DNA of 64,000 nucleotides from Ischnura elegans (taxonomy: Eukaryota > Arthropoda > Insecta > Odonata > Coenagrionidae), in NCBI RefSeq assembly GCF_921293095.1, contig NC_060246.1, forward strand, positions 92,501,030 through 92,565,029, given 5' to 3'. Positions 25,546 to 38,700 of the stretch are shown here, one piece after another; the stretch's first letter is position 1, and the number at the start of each line of letters is the position of its first letter. The position numbers and the translations under genes are program-made. Below the pieces are notes generated by a model. The model was not told the origin of the DNA. It did not search any database and saw nothing but the letters and a program-made list of their open reading frames with translations.

Positions 25546-26612
25546 ATGCCTTTATCATACAACCTTGACCAGACTAATTGCTTTACAGTACTCATGACCA
25601 AGCATCTAAGTTGTGATTTAAGTTCTGTTTATATATCCTCACCCATTGGGAGCATGATAATTAAATCATGTACGAAGGGTCTTCATTCAGTCTCACAAAG
25701 TGATGCGATAGACGATTCAAACTTCGATGTGATTGCAGGGTAAGACTACATGAATTAAAATTTGCGCTCAATTTTATATTAAGGTATGACTTGTAGCATT
25801 AGAAGACATCTTGTATTATTTTCAGCCTAGTACTTTTACGAGAAAATCAGGCGAAATCGGCAAATCAATGGATTGTTTTATTGTTGTGTGCCACGAAAGA
25901 ATAGTTTTCCCGCAGCTTGTTTTTATCAAACAACCAATGCTATCGATTTGGTATAAGAAATTAAGGTCTGACCTTAAATTATTATTTGTTTTTCTTTTGG
26001 CAGAAAATGTAAATCAGTTAAACATGATATGGATCCAAAGCAGTTGGAAAAACATTATCCCATCATCAACGACTGTGTAGCTTGGCTCTCACTATACTTC
26101 TCGGAACCACAAATGATTTCATCTTTGCAATTACCTGAGTTATGCCCCACAGTAGCTACAGGTACAGAATATTCCATCTACCACAAAATTCAGATATGAA
26201 GCTTAAACTCGTGTGTTTATTCTGAGATACATTTCTGTACTCATTTGGCAGATAAATTTCATGGCCGAGTTTGGATAACATTGGCCCAACAGGTTGGACT
26301 TGGCAGCACCGTTTCATACAAAGATTTGGCTAAAATGGCTGGAAGCCCTGGTGAGCAATTTATGATGTAGTACTTAATACCTATTGATCTTATTTACATA
26401 TTCATTTGGAGACACATCATTATCACTGCTTGTTTCACTCAGGAGCTGCTCGAGCTGTTGGATCAGCTATGGCAAATAATCCTTTTCAAATTGTTGTTCC
26501 TTGTCATCGAGTTTTACCCAGCAGTGGGAGACTGGGAAATTATGCTTATGGAAAGAAGAATAAAGTCAAATCATGGTTGCTCCATCATGAAGGAGTTTCT
26601 GTTCTAATTTAG
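25546..26612 (+). CDS. MGMT: O6-methylguanine-DNA methyltransferase, four exons, complete
   Basis: This nuclear DNA-repair protein transfers the alkyl group from O6-alkylguanine to its own cysteine and is used up in the process. Exons are 25546-25739, 26004-26161, 26252-26350 and 26443-26612 (TAG); phases fit and give 206 residues, close to human (207). The N-terminal domain has [19 protein letters not shown]. The C-terminal domain has [27 protein letters not shown] (arginine finger near residue 154), the catalytic IVVPCHRV (Cys about 171) and [20 protein letters not shown]. The protein ends soon after HHEG, without the tail of the human enzyme, and has a longer N-terminal part. The ATG at 25518 is out of frame and closes at once, so 25546 is the best start. 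Introns are only 264, 90 and 92 bp, much shorter than in the neighbouring genes. Confidence 0.95.
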
Positions 26613-26672
26613 TAAACATCACTTATGTATAAGCAATATTATGTATGTATCTATGTTCAACTTTCATTCCAA

Positions 26673-26678
26673 ATTAAA
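26673..26678 (+). other. MGMT: Likely poly(A) signal (ATTAAA) of MGMT
   Basis: ATTAAA, the commonest variant signal, lies 61 bases after the stop. No AATAAA is present in the next 180 bases. Confidence 0.45.
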
Positions 26679-26864
26679 TTTAAACTACACATCTATAATT
26701 ATTGGTACATTATTAATATTATTTTTAGTGACTAATTTGAAATATTATTCATTTTTAGTTGATTTTTAAATATTAAAATATTTTTATGCCTTATATCATG
26801 TATTATTATTTTATCTAATGCTGTTTCTTCCCTATACAGCATGAGTGTAGCATATCGTACCACC

Positions 26865-27184
26865 CAGTGGTGCAGCGAGGGGGGGGGGGGTTTGGGGGTT
26901 AAACCCCCCCCCCCCCCCCCCAAGAGCTCAAAGAAATATTTAGATTTAATCCATTTTACTTAATAGGATTGATATTACTAATAGAATAGTGTAAGGATTA
27001 ATAAAATATCCCTCAGAAAGCTGTAAAACTCACCATTTTGAACCGTTTATCTTAAAATTCCGCAATTTAATAGTCTCACACCCATCGCTTATCCTGGTGG
27101 GTATGCCATACCTCCACACACCCTGGTATTAATTGCACCGAAACCCCCCCCCCCCCCCAGCCTTAATTCCTGGCTGTGCCCCAG
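26865..27184. mobile_element. hAT-type MITE with exact 8-bp duplication, just after MGMT
   Basis: A 320-bp unit starts CAGTGGTGCAGCGAGG and ends GCTGTGCCCCAG. It is flanked by an exact 8-bp direct repeat GTACCACC (26857-26864 and 27185-27192). Long G and C runs lie just inside both ends and can pair with each other. The inner ~200 bp is AT-rich and non-coding. Diverged ends with an intact duplication suggest middle age. Confidence 0.75.
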
Positions 27185-27192
27185 GTACCACC

Positions 27193-28910
27193 ATCATATC
27201 TTAGTCGTTCAGAAAGTGGTGCAAATATTCCATAATTCAGTGTGACAAAAGCATTTCAGACGTGTTAAGACAAGGGCAAGATGCAACTTAATGCTGTATT
27301 GGTTATGTGCGTTGTTGAAGTTGTTTCATTTTAAACTTTAAAGTAATCAAGTCCTCAACTTAAACATATGATAATGAACACATGAGCTCAACAACTATTG
27401 TCTCCAAGGGACCATTTGTTCCTGTGCTTCCACTGCTCTCAACACAGCCCCTAAGTGGTAGCCGAGGGTACTTCAGAAATCCGCATTCTGTTTCTATAAC
27501 TCAATGTACTAATTCTGATTAATTCGATCATTGATCTCCTCTCTAATAAAATTGTTTTTGATACAATTCTGCTGCTTAGTTGTCATCCATTTGAGAATTT
27601 ATTTCCCTCCATGACACATAAGTCCTCGAGCATTCCAACAGCATTTGATGCAGGACTTAAACCAAAATGCCGAAGTAATATGATTGGGAAATGCAATTCT
27701 GCTTATGGAAGCCAATATGAGAGGCGATCCAAAATTCAGATTTAAGAGGCATCACAATTCTTTATGTCAAAATGATGCCCTGCGTATGTTTTGCAAGAGG
27801 TGTATAAAACACCAGTGTAGTGTTGAAGACACCTACCCATAAGGGAGAGGTCCCATAAGATGAGTTTATGAGGGTCATATGATTCAGCAACACATTTTCT
27901 GGGGAAAAGATATTTAGTAGTTTCCCACATACATTCCAATAGTTTTTCATGTGACATCATCATGTGGATTACCATTTTTCCATCCTACACTTCAACTCCC
28001 CCAAAAGAATAAAGGAGTGGCATGTCTTGAAAGAATGGCACCATTAGTCACTAAACTGGGTGTCAGGCACCTTGCTGGGGGTTTGGCGGCATTAATCCCA
28101 TGAATTTTATTCCCTAGTGGCACCTACCAGCAATGAATCTGCCTAGCATGCAGTACTAGGCCATGGGAACCCATCCTCCAAAATTCCATTTTTCTATATG
28201 AGTATGTAGTTACATGTCATAACATCTGCTAATGACTAATGATGAATTTATCATTAAGAACTTAACTTCCATAAAATAAAAAAGCCATTGCATGAATAAA
28301 CCACAGGACTGTTAACCTAATAGCAGTAGCTAAAGAGAAACCGAGGATTATTAATGGACAAATTGAGGCGAGGGCAAATAATTATGTTTTCGGATGATGA
28401 TCGGTTGCGACTATGGGAAAGAAAGTCATGCCTTGAATTGATAGCGACGAGAAATTGGAGAGGAATTTTGAATGATCTCAGACACATTTACATGCTTCCT
28501 TGATTTTGAAATTGCATCTGAAGAGTGGATTACGTTAATATAGACATTTTTGAAGACGTAGATCATTCATAGTCTGTACATGACTCAGACTGCACAAGTG
28601 AAGGTTACCACTAGAGAATCAGCTGGGACTAGCATTGGCTGAAGTGTGAAACAGTGAGGTAAACAGAAATACATACTTCAAAGTAACATGACCAGCCACT
28701 ACTGCCTTCAGACAAGTAATGTATGATGTAGCCTTCCTTCTTAACCGTAATTATTATCAGTGAATAACCATATAGAGGTCAACACAGGAATGAAGGTAAT
28801 GCAGATAAAAATAATTTACAACGCTGATGAAGGACTTATAACATATGAAAAGATACATAGTATCATCATGCAAATCTGGAATCAGAGGCATAGTTTCTAG
28901 ACAAACCCAT
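27193..28910. other. Intergenic DNA between the convergent MGMT and KLHL genes
   Basis: No exon with splice sites or a known domain is found. The minus-strand frame 27742-27975 (77 codons) has no recognised motif. CpG density begins to fall in this stretch. Confidence 0.4.
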
Positions 28911-28916
28911 TTTATT
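28911..28916 (-). other. KLHL5: Candidate poly(A) signal of the KLHL gene
   Basis: TTTATT on the plus strand reads AATAAA on the minus strand. Reading away from the KLHL stop codon (29737), it is the first canonical signal I see and would give a 3' UTR of about 0.8 kb. Confidence 0.4.
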
Positions 28917-29736
28917 TCAATTTGTCCACACTTCACATTAAAATTTCATTTCTTTTCATAAATACATAATTTAATAACACAACAACAAGAATAATTCAAA
29001 TACATGTTTCACTGATCAACAGCAATCATCAGACATATTGTTTCTTTAACTATTAGTCATTATTATTGCTCCAAAAATATGGCTTATTTCCAAATTTAAA
29101 TATGGGTATATCAAGATTTTAAAAATACTCTTCTTTCAAAGTTGTCCTAATTTTTTCCTGATGACCTACTAATATATAAAGATAAAATGTGCCAGAACAT
29201 GGTGGAATAAATAATGAGTGTGTCAATGCATTTATGAGCATGATTTCTTCCATAACATTAGTTAATACTTTCCTTGATCACATTCTGTAAACCATTGCGG
29301 TTTCTTTTATCACGTCAAATTGCTATTTTCATTACATGCTTGTATACTAGCTCAATAGTACACAAAATAACACATGGACCTTTTAGGAAATACATGAACA
29401 TTAATATCCACTCAAATTAAATGTATAACATATAATAAAAAATTAATAAAAGCATTATAAAAAGGAAAACTATGCAGAAAGTTGGTAATTGAAAAAATGG
29501 AATGTTCTAAAGTATTATCACAGCATTAAAAAATATATGCCTAGGAATGCTCTCAGATAACTAACAGAAATGCATAACTTACCAATGACATAAAAGAAAA
29601 TTAATAATTTGATACTTCACGTTCAAAATCTTGCAAGTAATTTAAAAAATTATTATCAATGCTAAGATTGCTTATTAAGGATATACAATAAGCCACACTG
29701 ATTCTGATTAGTGCCCTATGCAAACATTAAATGCTC

Positions 29737-32700
29737 TTAATTCTCCAACACAACTACACAAGCTCCTGCTCTTCCAGTGCTCAATGATGCCATCTGAAAA
29801 GTAAAGAAGTGTTATCAGCATCAGACGCATATATCTGCATTGAAAAAAAGGGTATATTTAAACTTCAAATTGATCAACTGAGTGAAAAATGCACTCCAAA
29901 GAGCAACATTTTTGGTAAGCTATCATTTCACCTGGATCAATTAACCCCCTGAAAGTATATTTTCAAAATTTGATTGTATTTTTTCTGTGAAATCTTACTG
30001 CTATATGCTGTTGTTTTCTAAGCCTAATTTAAAAAATTCACACATGACATTTATCTCCTCATAGATTTACAACATGCAAACAGAATTAAATAACTGAACT
30101 TGTTCAGAAGGCAACAACTGGGAAAAAACAACAAGCAAACTAAGAGAACTCAGAAAAACAAAACCAATGGAAATTGTGGGGGTGAACAAATTTAAACCGG
30201 AATGTTCTACTCATGAAAACTGTGGTAATGCAGGTAAAGAGGTAATTCAAACATTTATACTGATGATGATCAAGATCATTGCCACAATAGGAAAAAATTA
30301 AAGCTTTCATGAAAATAATCACTCCAATTTAAGTAAATCATGGTAATTTTAAACTCACGTACACCTGAAGAAAACTAATGACACACTCATTCACTTAGCG
30401 AAAGATATATTTCAACCTCAGTCTCTTAATTCCATACACGTCACAAGGAAAAACTTTCATTGAATCAATAACTGACCCAATCAATATGTACGATACTCTC
30501 TATTTCAATTTCACTTCAATGAAAGAGAGATTTAAAAACGAAGATGCATGCAGCAAGATTTGTTACCTCATTCACATTAAAAATACAGATATTTAAGAAT
30601 AAAATAATTTAATGCCATCTTAAACTTAAGTGCAAGGAGGAAACTTAGAAATTAGTCAGTTGAGTAGCAAAATTAATACGGTAATAATGATGAAGGTTGT
30701 CAGATTTTAATGAATAATGAGCAACACACCAACAAAAACCATAAAAAAATGTATGACGTACCTATCTGACAGTATTACAAAATATTACAGGACCCATGTA
30801 ACATAAGAAAGGCCCACAGGAAAAAAAATAGAAAATCATCACAGCTGTCAGCTACTTATCATGAAGTAAACTGGGAAGCCAATTCCTACTACATCACGTA
30901 AATGTAGGTACTAGTAAACTAGGGAATTCAAAAAATAGGCAATGCAATAAGGGATGTCAGCCAATCTTAGAAGTTTCATACAGCAAACAAGCCAAAATTG
31001 GTGATGACAGAATTGTCAACAGAAATCAATCAATAAAAATGCAGTAAATATTTAATATCAACTTGAGTATCTAAGTATGTTTCACAGCCAACATAAGATA
31101 CATTACAGCCAGTCATAATGCTTAGGAGTATGTACTGGACAACCCATATGCTTTTTGTTCGGTATTACATAAGTCTCAGGAAAGAATCACCTTTGTATAA
31201 CTATCAGTAAGTTGTTTTTTTGGGCTATTACTTTGGGAAAAGGGTGTATTTTTTATGCCATATCAAATATTTCAATTGGCCATTACTCTTAAGCTGGATT
31301 CTCATGCACGCAAAATCAAGCGAAACTACACAAAGCGTACATGGGTGACACTCAAAACGTTCACAAGGAAGCGTAAGCGACGACAGCTCAAACGAGAAAT
31401 GAATATGCTGACCTCTAGTGGCGGATAGTAAAAATGAGAAAATAATAAGCGATCCATGCAAGGGCATGCGATACGTAACAACAATAGAAATTAGCTTTAA
31501 GCTTTTGCCCTTTATAAAGGTTGTTTTCCCTATGTTTGCAAACAATAATCACTATATATGCTCTCACAGATCACTGCGATAAAATTTAGTGAAATCGAAG
31601 TAAAATCGGAATGTTCACCATTGTTTTTGAACATTCCAAATGAAATTTAGACAGGAAATACTGTAAAGCAATCGTATAATACCGTACAATGCATATGCAG
31701 TGGATTAGAAATAGGCTGCAGGATTCTTTCCTTTTATCAATTCTTTATGTCACTGTCATGATTGCCATATGAAGGAAGTTGGGCCTCCTCCAATTTTGAT
31801 CGCTCATATTCACGCAAATGCATGCATAAGAAGCATATGATGGGCTCTCGCCAACTATTCACGCAGTTTCACTTAGTTTAGTGTGCACATGAATCCAACT
31901 TTAGACGTTTCAATTTTTGATCTAAAATATCGCATCACAATCAGATGTCAGAATTTTTCAGCAGACTTTGAAAACAAAAAATACTGAGAAATTTTAATCA
32001 ATAATTATGGGGAAAGTCCAAGTGGTTTAGGAATGATAATTAGAAAATTAGCAGGATTACTTGGGAGGGATAAACAGAGGCTGCAGCAAATCCAAATACA
32101 GCAGAATACCGATTATCCAGCTGCGGTATATCCGTGTTGCGGATTATCCGTGCATATCCGTGCACTCTCGCACAATATTTTCCGCGATCTTTATTAAAAA
32201 TCGGACGCAAAATCACCGAAATTTCTGAATTAATGCTAGGATACACCGGGCTTATTATTTCCGTTAGTATCCCCTTCTTAGAACGAAAGCAATCTAGCTG
32301 CATTGGAGCACCGTGTTCCTGTTTTCCAAGCCTCACAGCGTGCGACCACGCTCCGTGATCACGGATACACGTCCCGCAGCTGTTGCAACCTGGGCAACTT
32401 GTGCGAGACGTGACTACGTGGCGTGGTGCCTGACAGTGGAGTTTCCGACATCGAGCAGTGGTTTTGAAGCATTCGTGCAAACCACTTTTCTGTATCCGTG
32501 ATCACAAAGCCACGGATGTGCGGTTGGGAAAACCATGCCTTACAAGGAACATTACTAATACGAGTACATCCATGTTATCGCCTCTAAAAAGATCGCGAAA
32601 TGGTGAAGAAAGCTCTCAATGAGTTCGGGATGCACTCTAAAATAACAGAATAACTGCATAAAAAATAATATATTAAAAGTTTTATGTAAATTATGAATAT

Positions 32701-35700
32701 GACATTACATTAAAGTGAAAGTTTGGGTTATCCGTGTTTTCTAATTAATCGTGCCGTCTCTCCCCATCATTAGCCCAGATAATAGGGAGTGTGCTCATAG
32801 GCGGATCCAGGGGGGGGGGCACGGGGGCACGTGCCCCCCCCAGACCCTCAAAAATACGCAAGATTTTTAATACGGTCCCATTATGATTGCGTTCGTTTTG
32901 TATCACGAGGTATCGTTGTGCCCCTCCCAGAAAAAAATCCTGGATCCGCCCCTGAGTGTGCTCTAATTTTTTACACATAAATGTTTTAACAAGGTAACAT
33001 AACTTTCATTAATACATCAAATTTGAATTAAGACAGGTTTTACTTAAAGCTTTATATTTTTAAATTATAGGTGACATTTATGATGAAGTGACCAATGAGA
33101 CAATGGAATGTGCTGACATTTGGCACACCACACGAGTGATTTGTACCAGCCTATAATCAACCACATCCTCAAAAACATATATGTTAACAAGTCTGCAAAT
33201 TTAGAAAATGCATCGCTAAAACGCGAATAATTTACCACGTACATAGTATTAAACCTCCTCCACCAATTCCTCGTCAAATGCAAAAACAAATTAAGCAACT
33301 CTTTTAAATTACACGAGAGATTAGCAGTTAAATCAAAATATTTCGTAGAGGTGATTCAGCTGATCAAGTCTGCCAGCATACTTTTTACATATTCTGAATA
33401 CATTTCAGGCCATGAACGCTAAATATCGGAATGAATTACTCTTCAAGTCCACTGCCACTCCTCTAGCAACGCTTAATTACATTAATAGAATTCAAATTAC
33501 AATGTGATTAAATTCTTACACGTTCATAGTCGTGTTTGTGTAATAAGGACTTAAATTCCTTCATTGAAACAAAAATGGAAGCTCTACTCTCATTTTGTGG
33601 ACAAAAGAAAAGAAGGCGGTAAAAATGCCAATGAGAGACAATATATGTACTTCAAAATTCCTATTTCGGGGTAAAAGAATGAAATTGACTCTTCCCTACA
33701 TCCAAGTTCCATACACAACAAGTCCTTTAGTACAGGATAATAATAGATTTTAGACTAGGGCTACCGACCTCAAACCTGAGCTAAATTTCAGGCTATTTCT
33801 AGTGAAATCTGGTGATCATCTGGTAGACAGGTATTGCATGGAAACCAGAAGCAGGATAAGAAATGGAAGTACACTCCAAATTCTATAACAGGAAATTCAC
33901 TTGCATAATGGCTCAGTAATTGACATGCACTATCCTCAACAAGCAAGCTCCTTGAAATCTAACTAACCTTTTGGTTGGATCTAATGGCATATTTTTGCCC
34001 ATGCTCCCACGTCCACATTTTGTAGAAACTTCACGGTCTCTAATGGACATGGATGACCAATGGGGAACATGTGTTGAATAAGGAATCCAACTGCCAGAGA
34101 GAATCAAATCTGGCATAACTTGATGGAATATGTTCAGAATGATGAGAAACCATATATGCACTACACCATTTCACAGAAACTATATTAATCCACGCATATA
34201 TTTTGGGTTTCAATGTAAAATACCCAGTGAGCAGTGAGAATAATCCAATGAAAACTATTACACATGTCCTATAAAGAAGGTTATCATCAAACAATGAAAG
34301 GGATGGAGAGTTAGGATGGACTATACGTGGGATAGGGAGGGGTCACAGATGAGGGCCTGAATGGAGCAAGAAAAGTTATACCTATACAACATTTTGCAAA
34401 ATTACAAAATTATTGCAGAGCATTATTACCAATCTGGGTCAAGAGCTTCAAATGATTCAAGGAACTGTCTACCATAATTGGTAAGCATATGAATGAGCAC
34501 TACATCTCTAAATTTTAGCATTTAACAGATTTCAATGGTACGTTCATCTACCTTAAGCCATGTATAAGCATAAGCTGGTAGTCAGAGACGAGGATAGGGG
34601 ACTAGGATGAGGTCTTTCGGTGCAGAATTCTGACCTTTCCAACCAGTGCCAGGAGAGGTGGCCATTTTGGTGAAGAATCGCCCTAAGTGGTTGCCTTGGC
34701 ACATTAAATGTTACTCCAGGGCATAATACACTCCAGACTCCACATCTGTAAGGTCTTTCCACCTCCAATTGTCACCAGAGATTCTCTCTTGGTTATTGAG
34801 ATACAACGGATGATGGTATTCCTTGGATTGGTCATATAGTTGTATAGCTTGATCTCTCATACTAACCAGACAATTCTGCAAGAACTGCGCACATACTTTC
34901 ATGACATAGATTCTTAACTATACCACCTCTTCAAAGTAAGTCCCCTTCGATACCAGTAGCTTTTGAATTGCTTTACGTTACAGTTAATTACAGTAAAACC
35001 TTGATATAACAAAATTCAAGTGATGTGAAAAGTAGAGTAAGGGGCACTATGCAGTAGTGGAATCTGTACTTGCAAAGCTTATTTTTTTTCACCTAATTTT
35101 CCATGATGTCATAGCTTGTAATTTATTAGGGTGGTTTCCTATTTTTTTTTAATTGCTTAAATCAAAAGATTATTACTCCTGGAGTAAGAATTTCACACTT
35201 TTAAATTTGTAAATGACTATATATATTTTTCACGATTAACTGAAAAGTGAAAATTTTCAAGCATGCGAAAATGCTACAGCTAAGTATGAACACTGGGAAA
35301 AGCCTGTGTGACATCATTCTGGTTCTGGCTGCCACCGTGTGAGGCCACCTTGGGCAAGGCTATGAGCACCGCTACAGTGCAGGCTGCTAGTAGATACCAG
35401 AGTAACCTGCTAGCAGGTAGAGCTTGGCTTAAATAAGGATTATTAATACCCTATCAAACAAAGGAAACTTCCCTACCATAGGCAATTTTAATAGGTTATT
35501 ATTCAGAAATGTTTCCCTGAGCTCTGTGCCTCATGCATGCATTGGTAATCTCAGACTATGTAAAACTCCTGACTGCTCGTATACCATCTAGGCCCTGGTG
35601 TCGTCACGTGGAGCGGCACCAATCTGGCCTTTTTCAAAAGAGGTTAAAATTAACCATTCACATTCGTCTAAACTGGGATTTCTAAAATCAAATAATTTGT

Positions 35701-38700
35701 GTATTATGAAAACACTAATGGCAGGTAACGAATCGCAATCAATGCCTTTTGTTTTCTTTGATGAAGGAAACTACCCTACTCTCAATTACTCCAACAGAAC
35801 TAATTAACATTCAACGCCTTCTCATTAACTTGTAAAGAATTATTCAGAGCAGTATAGACCATCATTCAGTGTTCCTTTCATTAGTTGTGCAACTGCAGAA
35901 TTTGACTGAGGCAGCGATTGGAATAGGCAAATTTGAATAGGTGTGATGACTCACTGCCTTCCAATGTGATGGTATTTTCGGCACTAATTGGTCACTGGCT
36001 ACTGAAATTTGAGTTCGCATTCCTACAAAGAACAAAATAAGGGCTAAACAATAAGTAAACACACTTGTCTGGGTAAATTATGGGCGATTCATGAGATAAC
36101 TTAAAGCAGATATGGTGTCCCAGCTTGAACCAGTTGTTGGTTTCAGAGAAGCAAACGTCTGGGTTTGCTTTCCTTTCCAAGTTTTCCCCTATGCTCACTC
36201 TTCCCTCGACTCATTGCCAATCACCGCTGCATTCTTCGCCAGATATGAGAAATAATTAATGTCTGTAACTGAAAAATTTTATAATAACCACACCTCCCTA
36301 TTTTCTTACCTGCAATTTTCATCAGGACCTTCGAAAACTTTGCATCACTGAGAAATTTCATTGTACTCATATTCATTTTATCACAGTTCTACTGTGAAAC
36401 TTATCTCAAGTTATTGTTTTTGTCATTGTTTGCCACTGATGTAAAATTAAACCTCATATATGACATTTAAACATCATGAGTAACACCAGTGTTTCTTAAA
36501 ACTTAAGAGCTTACCCGTTGCCATGAATTGTTGTGAGGATCATAGGCTTCCACTAACGGCAAGTAGGAAGATCCATCATAACCACCAACTGCAAGGACCA
36601 AATCTCCCAACATGCATGCTCCCATAGCATCCCGTCCAACACTTAAAGGTGCAACACTCATCCAAGCATCTATTCGAGGGTCATACCTGGGAATAAAAAT
36701 ATAAATTAGTGGAAAATATTAATAAAACATTAAAAAGCTGCCAAAAAAATTTGAATCGATAATAGGGTGGTTTCCTATTATTTTTTTATTGCCTAAATCG
36801 AAAGATTATTACTCCTGGAGGATGTATTCATTTCACGCTTTTAGATTTTTAAATGACGATATCTATTTTTTGCGATCCCCCTAAGTTAACCACAGTCCGT
36901 CGCTTTATCAAGCATGCGAAAATGCAACGGCTAAGTATGAATGCTGGGAAAATCCTGAGTGACGTCATTCTGGTTCCGGCTGCCGTCATGGCCACCTTGG
37001 TGTGAGGCTATGAGTGCCTGTTTTAAAGTTTTGCATGTATTAAACAATCACCACCTGCAACATTTTTTAAATTAGAGGTGGTGGGATAAATAAGCCCATA
37101 TTTCATTTTTTAGGTATAAAATTACCATGAGAGAAAACAGAAAAAAATAAAAAGTTTAACTAATTACCAAAAGGTTTTACATACATGAATTCATCTGCCA
37201 CGTGTAAACATATTTCTTGTAAATATACCTAGTATAGACATACCTCTCAACACACTGATATCTTGCAGCGGCAGGTTTGGAAGCTGGTGCATCATGGCCA
37301 CCAAGGGCATAGATGGCACCATGCTCAGGTGCTGCAACGGCCACTACTCCTCCACGCCTCCTTGCTAATGGTGCAACTGAACACCAGCGGTTGACATAAG
37401 CATCAAATCTTTCTACTGATCTGAGGCAAGAGCTTCCATCTCTTCCACCAACAGCATACAACCTACCCAATAATATGGTTATTATTTATCATAAAAAAAC
37501 TTCATAGTTATCCTCTCTTCGTTCATCAATATATGAAGTCAGATACACAGAACGGGAAATATTTTTAAAAAATTTGGTGTAGAATAACATAGTTTTCTCT
37601 CTTACCTCAAAAACATAACTACTGAGGTACCACAGCACATAAGTATATGACCCAACTACTTCATTTTCTGTTACCAAAACTTTAAAATAGAAAATAAGCA
37701 GACCTTTAATACCATTCACTATTATGCAGTGTTCTCGCTTTTAAAATGTCTACTAAAGATATGCATTTCACTTTTAACTGGAAATATGATTCAAACTTCT
37801 TAATTCTTAAATGCTCCATGAAAACCTACTATAACCAGTAGAATACATACTTAAATTTAACAATGACCAATGAAATGTTAAAAAATTGATGAAAGAGCTC
37901 ATTATCAGCAAATCAATCAGCCACCTAAATATGTATAGCTAACAGGTATTCCAATAAGCCAGAACAGGAATAAAAATGATTCCATGACATTGGTTACTTA
38001 CTTGCCATGCAGCACAGCAACACCAACTGTTGATCGTTGAGTTGCCATGGGAGCTACATAGCTCCACTGGCGGCCAACTGGGTCCCAACGCTCCACCGTG
38101 TTGAGATATGACCATCCATCATGGCCTCCAACTCCATACAGAGCACCACCCAACACACCCACACCTTGACAAATAAAATTTTGCATTGAAAAAAATACAG
38201 AAAAAGATACAAAAATTATAGAAACAACTTTGTTTCAATTTCAATGCACTAACCCAGGCCATGACGATGAGTGGACATTGGTGGGAGGGTTACAACTACA
38301 TTTGAGTCCAAATCAAATGCTTCCACGGTGTTAAGAGTCTTGAAATTGTCTCGTCCTCCAACTACATACAACCACCTTTTGCCACCTGATGAGGCACTAC
38401 TAGAGGAACATCCAGCATTTGAAGATGCTGAGCCTGCCAAGAAAGAGATTACATGAAATAGTAAAACATGAAATTTTCTACAATTTGAAATGAAAATGAG
38501 CTCTGCATGATCATCAGTTCTTTACATACTGCTCTGAGGCAAAGAGAATGAAAATGTATAAATTTTAATTTCTCTAATATTTTTTCCCAATGTGAATATG
38601 TCAATGACGGTATAGCTCAAATTTTGCTCCAAAAAAGGAAATCAAGAAGGTAACTGGGGAATTCCCATCAGCTGAATGACACATGTGAGTTGTTTAACAA

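Larger units (their letters stand above)
29794..36514 (-). other. KLHL5: Last intron of the KLHL gene, 6.7 kb
   Basis: The donor (CAACGG then gtaag) is at 36514 and the acceptor (ttttcag) precedes 29793. The intron parts the final 18 residues of blade 6 from the rest. It carries a TTAA-edged inverted-repeat element, a mini-pogo with a nested MITE, and MITE family 1 copy C. The stretches 29794-31288 and 32964-35128 show nothing I can name and are CpG-poor. Confidence 0.8.

Noticed and set aside
32040-32480. 146-codon minus-strand open frame
   Set aside because: It lies mostly inside a mini-pogo element and crosses its left end; no protein family is recognised.
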